Below are positions 57,003 through 64,000 of a stretch of DNA of 64,000 nt, in pieces; position 1 is the first letter of the stretch; each line of letters starts with the position of its first letter. The translations under genes were made by a program, and so were the position numbers. The DNA is taken from assembly GCF_012489685.1 (NCBI RefSeq), contig NC_080043.1, positions 12,084,223 to 12,148,222 of the forward strand. The letters run 5' to 3'. A model generated the notes under the pieces. It saw nothing but the letters and a program-made list of their open reading frames with translations, had not been told where the DNA came from and ran no database searches. Origin of the DNA: Lotus japonicus. Taxonomy: Eukaryota; Streptophyta; Magnoliopsida; Fabales; Fabaceae.

Positions 57003-58751
57003 CTAGCTGTAGTAGCGGTTCAAGTTGGTGGCATTCCAAGTGCGGGAGATTTTTTCGCCCGAGAGCTTTTCCAACTTGTAGGCGCCGGTGCCGGTTGCTT
57101 CAGTTATTCTGTATGGGCCTTCCCAGTTGGCGGCCAACTTGCCTCGCTCGGTCCCTCGGGCTCCGATGCTGGCGTTGCGGAGGACTAAGTCCCCTGGTAG
57201 GAACGCGCGGTGGACGACCTTCTTGCTGTAGCGGATGGCTGCATGCTGCTTCGCGATCAACTCCCTGCAGTTGGCGATGACTCTCCTTTCGGCGAGAAGG
57301 TCCAGGTCTTCATTGATGAGTTGGTCGTTCTGTCCCGGGTCGTGGCCCATGGTACGAGCGCTCGGCTCTCCAATCTCTGCTGGGATCACCGCCTCTGTGC
57401 CGAAAGTTAGGCGAAAGGGGCTCTCCCCAGTTGTAGAGTGCGGAGTTGTACGGTATGCCCATAGGACATGATCGAGTTGCTCTGCCCAGTTGCCCTTAGC
57501 GTCGTCCAGTCTTTTCTTGAGTCCTCTAAGGATTACTCGGTTAGCCGCTTCGGCTTGTCCGTTGGTCTGGGGGTGTTCCACAGAGGTGAAGTGGTGCTTG
57601 ATGTGGAGTCCGTCCACTAGCTCCTTGAACCCTTGGGAGGCAAACTGTGTGCCATTGTCGGTAATCAGGACTCCAGGTACCCCGAATCGGCTGATGATGT
57701 TCTTGTAAAAGAAACGTTGTATGCGGGCCGAAGTGATAGTTGCAAGGGGCTCTGCTTCAATCCACTTGGTGAAGTAGTCTACCGCGACGACCAGGTGTTT
57801 CAGCTGTCCTGGCGCGGTTGTAAAAGGTCCCAAGAGGTCCATTCCCCATTGGTGGAAAGGCCAAGGGGATACCATAGTCGAGAGTCGTTCGGGCGGGGCT
57901 AAGCGGTGGTCGGCGTGTTTCTGGCATGGGTCACAGCGCTTAACGTAGTCGGCCGCGTCTTTCTCCAGGGTGGGCCAGTAGTAGCCGGCCCGGAGGGCCT
58001 TTCTTGCCAGAGAACGCCCGCCGGGGTAGTGGCCACAACTGCCCTCATGGATTTCGGCGAGCACATACTCTGCACGTTCCTTTGATAAGCACTTAAGGAG
58101 AGGAGTGGAAAATCCTCTCTTAAAGAGGTCTTCGTTCACTAAGGTGTACCAGGAAGCGTTTCTAGTCAGCTTCTTGGCTTCCGACTTGTCGGGCGGTAGC
58201 CAGTCCGTTGTGAGGTTCTTAACAATAGGGGTCCTCCAATCGTCGTCCGTGCCAACGCTCAAGGTGTGGACTCCAGTGGACCGGTCGGGGCCTGCGACGT
58301 ACGGGAGGGCCAGCGTGCCCTGAATGACTGTCCTGTTCAGGCCGGGTTTCCCGGTGCTGGCCAGCTTCGCTAGGGTGTCTGCGCGGTCGTTTTCAGCTCT
58401 TGGGACGTGGCGGAACTCCACCTTACGGAAGGTGGCGGCCAGCCGCTTCAGGTGGGAGAAGTATTGTTCCAGAATTGGGTCCTTGGCCTGCGCCTCTCCG
58501 TTAGCCTGCGAGACCACTAGTAAGGAGTCGCAGCAGACAAGTATGTCCTGCGCCCCCAGGTCCCGCGCTGTCACCAGACCGGCGATGCAAGCTTCATACT
58601 CAGCTTGGTTGTTAGTGGCCGGGAAATTAAAGCGTAGCGACTGTTCTACGATCATCCCTGAGTTGCTTTGTAGGACGATCCCGGCACCGCCCCCCTCTTT
58701 GTTGCTCGAGCCATCCACGTGGACGACCCAGGAGATTTCCGCCGGTGGGTC
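57003..58751 (-). CDS. Tat pol C-terminal part: RNase H and integrase
   Basis: This 3' part of the polyprotein degrades the RNA strand and inserts the cDNA. Residues are counted from 58718, a GTG inside the frame and not a true start. RNase H acidic residues are D2 (VDGSSN), E40 (NQAEYEA), D64 (CCDSLLV) and D114 (ENDRADTLA). The integrase zinc region is H-x-H...CDPC (about 224-265). Catalytic D294 (WGMDLLGP), D354 (TDNGTQF) and E390 (NGQAEAAN) give D,D-35-E. The C-terminal GPYRI..GAY.L region lacks a chromodomain. The frame is intact to its TAA/TAG-type end. It is cut from RT by a TAA at 58754-58752 and a 1-base shift upstream. Confidence 0.9.
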   Translation of the reverse strand, partial: DPPAEISWVVHVDGSSNKEGGGAGIVLQSNSGMIVEQSLRFNFPATNNQAEYEACIAGLVTARDLGAQDILVCCDSLLVVSQANGEAQAKDPILEQYFSHLKRLAATFRKVEFRHVPRAENDRADTLAKLASTGKPGLNRTVIQGTLALPYVAGPDRSTGVHTLSVGTDDDWRTPIVKNLTTDWLPPDKSEAKKLTRNASWYTLVNEDLFKRGFSTPLLKCLSKERAEYVLAEIHEGSCGHYPGGRSLARKALRAGYYWPTLEKDAADYVKRCDPCQKHADHRLAPPERLSTMVSPWPFHQWGMDLLGPFTTAPGQLKHLVVAVDYFTKWIEAEPLATITSARIQRFFYKNIISRFGVPGVLITDNGTQFASQGFKELVDGLHIKHHFTSVEHPQTNGQAEAANRVILRGLKKRLDDAKGNWAEQLDHVLWAYRTTPHSTTGESPFRLTFGTEAVIPAEIGEPSARTMGHDPGQNDQLINEDLDLLAERRVIANCRELIAKQHAAIRYSKKVVHRAFLPGDLVLRNASIGARGTERGKLAANWEGPYRITEATGTGAYKLEKLSGEKISRTWNATNLNRYYS

Positions 58752-58783
58752 TTATTCGCTCGTGAGTTCCACCAGGAAATCTG

Positions 58784-61141
58784 CTAGAACTTGCGCCTTG
58801 ATCGCCCGTCTGGGCTCATATCGAATGTCATGCTCGGAAAGTTCGATCGACCAACCACCATTCGACCGGCTAGATCCGGTTTATGGAGGATTTGCCTGAC
58901 CAGTTGATCTGTGCGGACAACGATGCTATGGGACTGGAAGTACCTTCTGAGTCGCCTGGCCGTGGTTAGGAGAGCGAGTGCCACTTTTTCGAGCATCTGA
59001 TATCTTAGCTCAGCTCCTTTGAGCGAGCGGCTGACGAAGTAGACCGGAAGTTGGGCCCCCGCCTCCTTTCGTACTAGCACGGAGCTCACAGCCTTGTCTC
59101 GGACTGCTAAGTATAAGTATAGGGGTTCCCCTGGCTTTGGACTTGATAGGATCGGTGGGGAGGTGAGAACCTCTTTCAGCCGGGAGAAAGCCTGTTCGGC
59201 CTCGTCTGACCAAGTAAAGTTCGCTCCTTTCTTTAGCAGGGCATAGAGTGGTAAGGCTCTTAGGGCGGCCTTGGGGAGAAATCGTCCGATTGCTGCCATC
59301 CGTCCCGCCAGTTGCTGGACTTCCTTGACCGTCCTAGGGCTTTTGATTTCGACAATAGCCTGGCACTTTTCGGGGTTTAGTTCAATCCCACGACTGGTGA
59401 GCATATATCCCAGAAACTTCCCGCTCTTGACTCCGAAGGTGCATTTTTCGGGGTTGAGGCGCATGTTGTACTTCTTCAGCTGTTCAAACACGACGGCCAG
59501 ATCGGCTGCATGGTCGCCTTCCTTTGGTGTTTTCACGATGATGTCATCAATGTAGACTTCGACTGACTTGCCGATCAGCGCCCCGAAGATTTTGGTCATC
59601 ATTCGTTGGTAGGTGGCCACTGCATTTTTCAGGCCGAATGGGAGCATAGTGTAGCAATACGTCCCCCGATCGGTTATAAAAGCGGTCTTCTCTTCATCGT
59701 CTCTGTACATCGGGATCTGGTTGTACCCAGAATATGCGTCCATGAGGGACAAGTATTCGTACCCAGAGGAGTTGTCCACCAAGGCATCGATGCTGGGGAG
59801 GGGGAAGGGGTCTTTAGGGCAGGCCTTGTTTAGATCCGTGTAATCCACGCACATCCTCCACTTCCCATTGGATTTTTTAACCAGGACCACGTTCGAAAGC
59901 CAAGTGGTGTACTTAACTTCGCGAATGATCCCGGCTTTGAGAAGTTCCGCTGTCTGTTCCTTGATTGCTTCCTGCTTCTTCGCGCTCATCTGCCTCTTCT
60001 TCTGGGCCACTGGCTTGAATCTACGGTCTACTGATAGCTTGTGACTGCAGAATGCTGGGTCGATGCCCGACATATCTGCGGACGACCACGCAAATAGGTG
60101 CCCGTTACTTCTCAGAAGGGTCTCGAGTCGGTTGGACAGATCCTGAGGGAGGTCTCGCGCCAGTTTGGTGGTTTGCTCGAGGCCACGACCGATCTGGACT
60201 GGTCGTGCTTCCCCGTCCGGCTTAAGACGTTGGTCCTCTCTGGATTGGTCCACTCGTGGATCGATGTCCGTCAAGCACGCTCCTGCTCGGAGATGGAAGT
60301 TTTCGACCCTTTTACCTCGGTCGGGCTCTTTCCTCTTGCGATCCTCTCGCGCCAATCTGCAGCTTGAGTTATAACACCCCCTGGCCATGGTTAGGTTTCC
60401 GCGTACGGAAATTGCCCTACCGGCCCACGGGTATTTCAGCATCAGGTGGTGGGTGGAGATGATGGCTCGGTAGACATTAAGGCTTGGTCTGCCGATGATG
60501 GCGTTGTAGGCTGTAGGGCATTTCACCACTAAGAACCGGGCCTTGATAGTCCTGCAAACATTAGGGTCTCCTAGGGAGAGGTATGCATCAAAATATCCTA
60601 ACGGTAGGACTCTGTCCCCAGTGAACCCGATCAGGTCATGGTCATAGGGGATCAGGTCTTTCACAGATAAGCCTAGTGTTTTGTAAGCATCATAAAACAT
60701 AATGTCAGCAGAACTACCTGTATCGATGAGTACCCGCCGTACCTTACCGTTTGCGATGAGGGCTTCTACGACGATCGGGTCGTCCTCTTCGCCGGTGTCC
60801 GTGCCGTAGTCGTCTTCTGTGAAGGTGATGGGAACTTTCTGCTGCGGCGTACGAAGGGAGTTAGGACGAGGCCTCCCAGCGGCTGACATGATAACTCGAG
60901 TGCTTTTCTTCCGACTATTGTTTGATGGTCCACCTGCTGCCCATCCTCCAGCAATCGATCCGACGTCGACCAGGTTGGTCCCGTGGCGTCGTCGTACATC
61001 ATCTTGGTCCCGCCGCTCTGGAGAGCGGCGCCGATCCGGACTTCTACGACGTTCGGGACTCCTGCGTCGGTCGGGGGTTCTATGACGGGGGCTCCTTTCT
61101 CGAGGAGGTGTACGTGCACGATTCCTGGGGGGTCCGGGCAC
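58784..61141 (-). CDS. Tat pol part: protease and reverse transcriptase
   Basis: A 785-codon open frame without its own ATG (nominal start GTG). It begins with an Arg/Ser/Pro-rich gag tail (residues 1-50). The aspartic protease has LIDTGSSADIMFY (D140) and IIGRPSLN. The RT has REVKYTTWLSNVVLVKK (about 408-423), CVDYTDLNKACPKD, LMDAYSGYNQI (D468), LPFGLKNAVATYQRMM and the catalytic YIDD (530-533). The RNase H/connection start follows (FTWSDEAEQAF, FVSRSLKGAE). The last 30 or so residues after GRMV are out of frame, owing to a 1-base deletion near 58842. The Val in KNAVATYQ replaces the usual Gly. At the other end it joins gag across a six-C run at 61127-61132. Confidence 0.9.
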   Translation of the reverse strand: MPGPPRNRARTPPRERSPRHRTPDRRRSPERRRSPDRRRSPERRDQDDVRRRHGTNLVDVGSIAGGWAAGGPSNNSRKKSTRVIMSAAGRPRPNSLRTPQQKVPITFTEDDYGTDTGEEDDPIVVEALIANGKVRRVLIDTGSSADIMFYDAYKTLGLSVKDLIPYDHDLIGFTGDRVLPLGYFDAYLSLGDPNVCRTIKARFLVVKCPTAYNAIIGRPSLNVYRAIISTHHLMLKYPWAGRAISVRGNLTMARGCYNSSCRLAREDRKRKEPDRGKRVENFHLRAGACLTDIDPRVDQSREDQRLKPDGEARPVQIGRGLEQTTKLARDLPQDLSNRLETLLRSNGHLFAWSSADMSGIDPAFCSHKLSVDRRFKPVAQKKRQMSAKKQEAIKEQTAELLKAGIIREVKYTTWLSNVVLVKKSNGKWRMCVDYTDLNKACPKDPFPLPSIDALVDNSSGYEYLSLMDAYSGYNQIPMYRDDEEKTAFITDRGTYCYTMLPFGLKNAVATYQRMMTKIFGALIGKSVEVYIDDIIVKTPKEGDHAADLAVVFEQLKKYNMRLNPEKCTFGVKSGKFLGYMLTSRGIELNPEKCQAIVEIKSPRTVKEVQQLAGRMAAIGRFLPKAALRALPLYALLKKGANFTWSDEAEQAFSRLKEVLTSPPILSSPKPGEPLYLYLAVRDKAVSSVLVRKEAGAQLPVYFVSRSLKGAELRYQMLEKVALALLTTARRLRRYFQSHSIVVRTDQLVRQILHKPDLAGRMVVGRSNFPSMTFDMSPDGRSRRKF

Positions 61142-61472
61142 GGGCCCTGGGTGGGGTGGGTGATCGTCTGGGAGGTGGCGAATGCGGACGAAGGGGGTTG
61201 CCTGAGGAGAGGGCTACGTACTTTGACAATCTCCCGATTCTAACCAGCTCTTCCACCTTGTCTTTCAGGTTCAGGCATTCGTCCGTGTTGTGACCGGGGC
61301 TGTCATGAAATTCGCAAAACCTCTTGGAATCCAGCTTATCCCCCCGTGTGAGCAGCGGGGGGGGGGGTTTGTCCCTGAGATCAGTAGAGGCTCTCTCCCG
61401 CAATATGCGGGAGAGGGAGGAGTTCAGGGGGGTGTAACTATCGAACTTCTTCCGCTTCTGCTTTTTCTCATC
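61080..61472 (-). CDS. Gag C-terminal part with CHC-type motif
   Basis: Same frame as the capsid part upstream, separated only by a TAG at 61475-61473. Downstream of the stop is a Lys-rich stretch, then FCEFHDSPGHNTDECLNL, the CxxH..GH....C motif found in this position in Tat gag proteins, then a Pro/Arg-rich tail. The frame ends in TAG at 61082-61080, after a C-run shift at 61127-61132 that moves protease-RT to another frame. Confidence 0.75.
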   Translation of the reverse strand, partial: DEKKQKRKKFDSYTPLNSSLSRILRERASTDLRDKPPPPLLTRGDKLDSKRFCEFHDSPGHNTDECLNLKDKVEELVRIGRLSKYVALSSGNPLRPHSPPPRRSPTPPRARARTPQESCTYTSSRKEPPS

Positions 61473-62045
61473 CTAGCTCTTCCGTCGCCGTTCGCGATCG
61501 CGCTTAGGTTCACCCGGGTCTCGGGTTTTCTCAGGGGGTCTATGGCCTGAGTTTTGATTGGTGGACCTTAATGTTGCTGCCTCCTCCATGTTAATATATT
61601 TCTCTGATCGGGTCTGGAATTCCTCCAGTGTCCTGGCCTTCTTCCCATTCAAAGAAGTTAAGAAAGGGCCTGGCCTAAGCGCTTGTCGTACCAAGATTAG
61701 GCGGACCTGAGGGAGGAGGTCCGGAATGTCTCCTGCTTCTTTGTTGAAGCGGTTAAGGAAAGCCTTCAGGGATTCCTTCTCGCCCTGCTTGATCAGGGCC
61801 AGTGTTTCTTCTAACTTCGGAATGTTTCTTACAGAGGAATACTGGGTCAAGAAGTTGGACATGACTCCTTCCCAGTTGTGGATGGAGTTGTTGGGGAGGT
61901 TTTGGAACCAGTTCATCGGGCCCTTCCCCAAGCTCATCGGGAAGCAGCGGCAGTAGATCGGGTCAGTAGCCCCGGCGTACTGCATGGCTCCCACGAAGAA
62001 GTTGATGTGCTCCGTCGGGTCGGAGTCACCCTCATAGAGCTTCAT
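61473..62045 (-). CDS. Gag capsid part (Retrotrans_gag)
   Basis: The capsid region assembles the virus-like particle. Motifs: LYEGDSDPTEHINFF at the start, CRCFPMSLGKGPMNWFQNL, then FLTQYSSVRNIPKLEETL and ESLKAFLNRFNKEAGDIPDL, all typical of Retrotrans_gag. It begins at an ATG (62045-62043) that overlaps the TGA of the N-terminal part. It ends at an in-frame TAG (61475-61473) after RRRKS. This is probably one gag protein broken into pieces, not a separate gene. Confidence 0.85.
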   Translation of the reverse strand: MKLYEGDSDPTEHINFFVGAMQYAGATDPIYCRCFPMSLGKGPMNWFQNLPNNSIHNWEGVMSNFLTQYSSVRNIPKLEETLALIKQGEKESLKAFLNRFNKEAGDIPDLLPQVRLILVRQALRPGPFLTSLNGKKARTLEEFQTRSEKYINMEEAATLRSTNQNSGHRPPEKTRDPGEPKRDRERRRKS

Positions 62046-62689
62046 TTTGGGCCTTGACCATCCTGGGGAAAAGGGGTCGCCATGATGTCCGGAGAGAGAG
62101 GACCATTGATAGTCTGAGGTAAGGTCACCAGGGTGCCATGTGGGCGGATCGGGTCCCTGAGGGGTTCCCTGGTGGAAATGGGGCTCCTCCGTCCGGAGTA
62201 ACTTCTGCGCGGGGAGCGGTACCTGCGGTGATGGGGGGGCTGATTCACGGCCCTTTCGGTGGTTTGCTCTTGGCCATGATCGCTGTGGTAGTCCGACGGG
62301 GGAGGTGGCCTCCTTCCCGTTTCCCCTTCTTGAGAGAACGTCGGCTCTTGTCTAGAGAGATCTTCCAATTCCTCCAGCTGGCGGAGGCGCGCTCGAAGGG
62401 CGCGGATCTCGTCCCGAGTGTTGCGGGCTTGGACATTGCGCTCCTGCCCTTCCTCCGGAGGATGTTCCTCCTCCATTGCCCTAACCCGGGCCTCCAGCCG
62501 GCACAGGGCTTCGTGCGCGGCATGGGGGGTAAGGATCCCTGCCTCTGGGGACCGTCCCCGAGGTGGAGTCGGAGGGGTAGTCCTCTGGGGCCGGGGGGAG
62601 TGTTGGTGGTTCGCGGATTCGTCCAGAGTCTCCACATGACCCTCGGGGGTTCGGTTGAAACGGCGAGAGGTCTGTCGGGTTTCTACCAT
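62042..62689 (-). CDS. Gag N-terminal part
   Basis: The first ATG in frame is at 62689-62687 (MVETRQTSRRF), about 60 bases after the primer-binding site. The product is low-complexity, rich in Pro, Arg and Glu, with a short Glu/Arg-rich helical stretch (EALCRLEARVRAMEEE, then RALRARLRQLEELE). It ends in QGPK and a TGA at 62044-62042. The stop directly follows CCCAAAA (62051-62045 on the - strand). The capsid continues in the -1 frame. Confidence 0.8.
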   Translation of the reverse strand: MVETRQTSRRFNRTPEGHVETLDESANHQHSPRPQRTTPPTPPRGRSPEAGILTPHAAHEALCRLEARVRAMEEEHPPEEGQERNVQARNTRDEIRALRARLRQLEELEDLSRQEPTFSQEGETGRRPPPPSDYHSDHGQEQTTERAVNQPPHHRRYRSPRRSYSGRRSPISTREPLRDPIRPHGTLVTLPQTINGPLSPDIMATPFPQDGQGPK

Positions 62690-62747
62690 TGCTCGTTGCT
62701 GCTGCACTTGTCTCTGACGGCACGTGGCGAAGGAAGAGTTTACTCGA

Positions 62748-62765
62748 TTCCCACAGACGGCGCCA
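62748..62765 (-). promoter_or_regulatory. Primer-binding site of the Tat element
   Basis: Two bases after the 5' LTR, the - strand reads TGGCGCCGTCTGTGGGAA. The TGG start pairs with the CCA end of a tRNA. The tRNA species was not determined. Confidence 0.7.
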
Positions 62766-62767
62766 AA

Positions 62768-63422
62768 TGATCGGGTGGATCACGAGAGCGGGGCCGCCAA
62801 GTGAAGAAGTGAAGCCGGTGTGCTGGGTTGTTGGACGGTCCCGGGAGGGGCTCCTGCAAGGGACTCCAATGCCAAAGTGAGTAGAGGAATCGAGTAAAGG
62901 GGTAGCAGAAATTGGAGAGAATAACGTACCTTAGAATGAGTGAGCTGCCCCCCTTATATACAAGTTGGAGAATTAGGGTTGGAGCCATGCAACGTCATGC
63001 ATGGCTCGTACTGGTGGGTCAGGGGCCGTTGGATCCTTCTGCTCCCTCTGCGATTTGCAGTGATCCAACGGTTTAGATTGCCTAGGGGGCCCACCATCCA
63101 ACCACCCTAGTTCCGTAGGGTGGATGGCCTAGGTCAACCCCTAGGTGGTGGGGTCCATGTCCTCGGGCTAGGGGTGAGCGCCGTCCCGCTCGTGGTCGAG
63201 TCCACTCGGGTGATTCCCTTCCCTGGTCGTCCCAATTGGGCCCATACTCGGTTAACACCCTTACCTGGTCGTCTCACTCGGTGACACCCTTCCCCTGGTC
63301 GTCCCAGAACAGTAGCCCCCCAGCTCTAGTCCACTGAGGTAGTGGGCTAGAAGCTTTCGGTCAGGTTTTCGTGAGCTTCCCTACGTCCCTTGGGTCGGCA
63401 CCTGTAAACCCTTACTGGAACA
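62768..63422 (-). repeat. 5' LTR of the Tat element
   Basis: 655 bases. It drives transcription leftward into gag. It is identical to the 3' LTR except at four sites. TATATA-type sequence (CTTATATACAAG, 62952-62963) lies near the downstream end in element sense. The left edge TGATCGGG and right edge CTGGAACA are shared by both copies. Confidence 0.93.
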
Positions 63423-63427
63423 ACTTT

Positions 63428-64000
63428 CTTATAAATGAAGTTGAAATCACACATTAGGTCGGCCAGAAACATTTGCAATCGAACTCTATAATAAAATAAA
63501 AAACACACCAAAATAAATAGTATAAAAGAGATAGAAGAAATCCACTTAGATGGAAGCGAAGGCCTTCATGTACGATTTTTTTTTAAACTTGATCAGTAAA
63601 TTTTCTTAAGCAACAACATGGGTCAAATCGGCCCAAACATCATCTTGGACATATAAAACAAGTTTCGTCGATGCTTCCTTTATCCAAAGTCTAAATATAA
63701 GAATCATATGAAAATGAAAGTTTGGCCAAACCATCCGCCATGAAAATTTTAAGATTGTAGATCTAATTAAGCATTCAACTTGAAGGTTTCAGATACTCAT
63801 TAGCTTCAAACAGTATGATTAGCTTCATACACGTCTTGATGTTGGCAAGTGTCTGAAAGTTTATTTAATTTGTTATCTTACTTTAATGTAAAATATTTTC
63901 ACCTTAATTACTTGATATTGTGAGTTTTACTTCTCACATTAAAAAAGTTTTCCGCATTAAAATTTATTCAGCGTTGTTCTTCTACTTTCTTCCTTTATTT
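63428..64000. other. AT-rich flank, nothing recognised
   Basis: It returns to low-GC intergenic DNA immediately after the target duplication. No gene was recognised. Confidence 0.5.

Larger units (their letters stand above)
52821..63422 (-). mobile_element. Ty3/gypsy Tat-type LTR retrotransposon with antisense gene
   Basis: A complete 10.6-kb element with sense on the - strand. It has 655-base LTRs at both ends (TG...CA), a perfect 5-bp target duplication ACTTT (52816-52820 and 63423-63427), a primer-binding site, gag, protease, RT, RNase H, integrase, a tandem-repeat spacer and an antisense gene before the 3' LTR. Extra ORFs and a variable repeat-bearing region after integrase are known features of the Tat lineage (Retand, Ogre and relatives). 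There is no chromodomain after integrase, which also fits. GC content is far above the flanks. The LTRs differ at four positions, so insertion is recent. Several lesions make this copy defective. Confidence 0.92.

Noticed and set aside
58324..58899. 191-codon + strand frame opposite RNase H
   Set aside because: It is antisense to well-conserved RNase H motifs, so it is a shadow of GC-rich coding DNA.
61473..61475. TAG in gag as a programmed readthrough site
   Set aside because: The following bases do not match the known plant readthrough context, and other lesions nearby make a simple nonsense mutation more likely.
62138..62770. 210-codon + strand frame opposite gag
   Set aside because: It mirrors the low-complexity gag N-terminus and crosses the primer-binding site. 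No independent evidence.

Overview
The window looks like plant nuclear DNA from a eudicot, probably a legume. That assignment is inference, from gene style and repeat types; no species marker was seen. It is AT-rich, gene-poor and full of nested transposable elements. I can support only one ordinary host gene: a seven-exon bHLH transcription factor of the bHLH112/bHLH68/bHLH123 type at 47746-50556 on the + strand. Nearly everything else recognisable is mobile DNA of several ages.

Two elements are large and well preserved. The first is an L1-type LINE at 6966-13346, flanked by an 11-bp target-site duplication (TSD). Its ORF1 is RRM-like, and its ORF2 carries endonuclease, reverse transcriptase and zf-RVT regions. 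The second is a 10.6-kb Ty3/gypsy element of the Tat type at 52821-63422, with its gag-pol on the - strand. It has two 655-bp LTRs that differ at four sites and a perfect 5-bp TSD. Between pol and the 3' LTR it carries a separate gene on the opposite strand, with its own TATA box, introns and a gypsy-type transposon domain fused to a coiled coil. Gag-pol and the antisense gene are both broken by a few small lesions.

The rest is layered smaller elements. Three Mutator-like elements have perfect 9-bp TSDs: 15722-17976 (with a 1.3-kb solo LTR inserted in it), 24904-26190 (inside a CACTA-like relic, itself apparently inside an old Tat-like relic) and 39370-40735 (inside a Helitron). Two Helitrons of one family lie at 30988-32819 (-) and 39072-41245 (+). 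There is also a TRIM fragment, a second LTR-like block, a tRNA-derived SINE, a hAT MITE, a Harbinger-like MITE, a Tc1/mariner hairpin MITE, and four copies of a foldback repeat family. LINE and gypsy coding relics occur at 4.1, 21.7, 28.7, 35.1 and 37.7-38.8 kb.

Layout: 0-7 kb old retroelement relics and MITEs; 7-13 kb LINE; 13-18 kb MITE, MULE and solo LTR; 18-30 kb AT-rich intergenic DNA and a nest at 23-26.8 kb; 31-41 kb Helitrons, TRIM, LTR, LINE relic and MULE; 41-47 kb MITEs and LTR-like relics; 47.5-50.8 kb the bHLH gene; 52.8-63.4 kb the gypsy element. No rRNA gene, intact tRNA gene, CRISPR array or other prokaryotic feature was seen.
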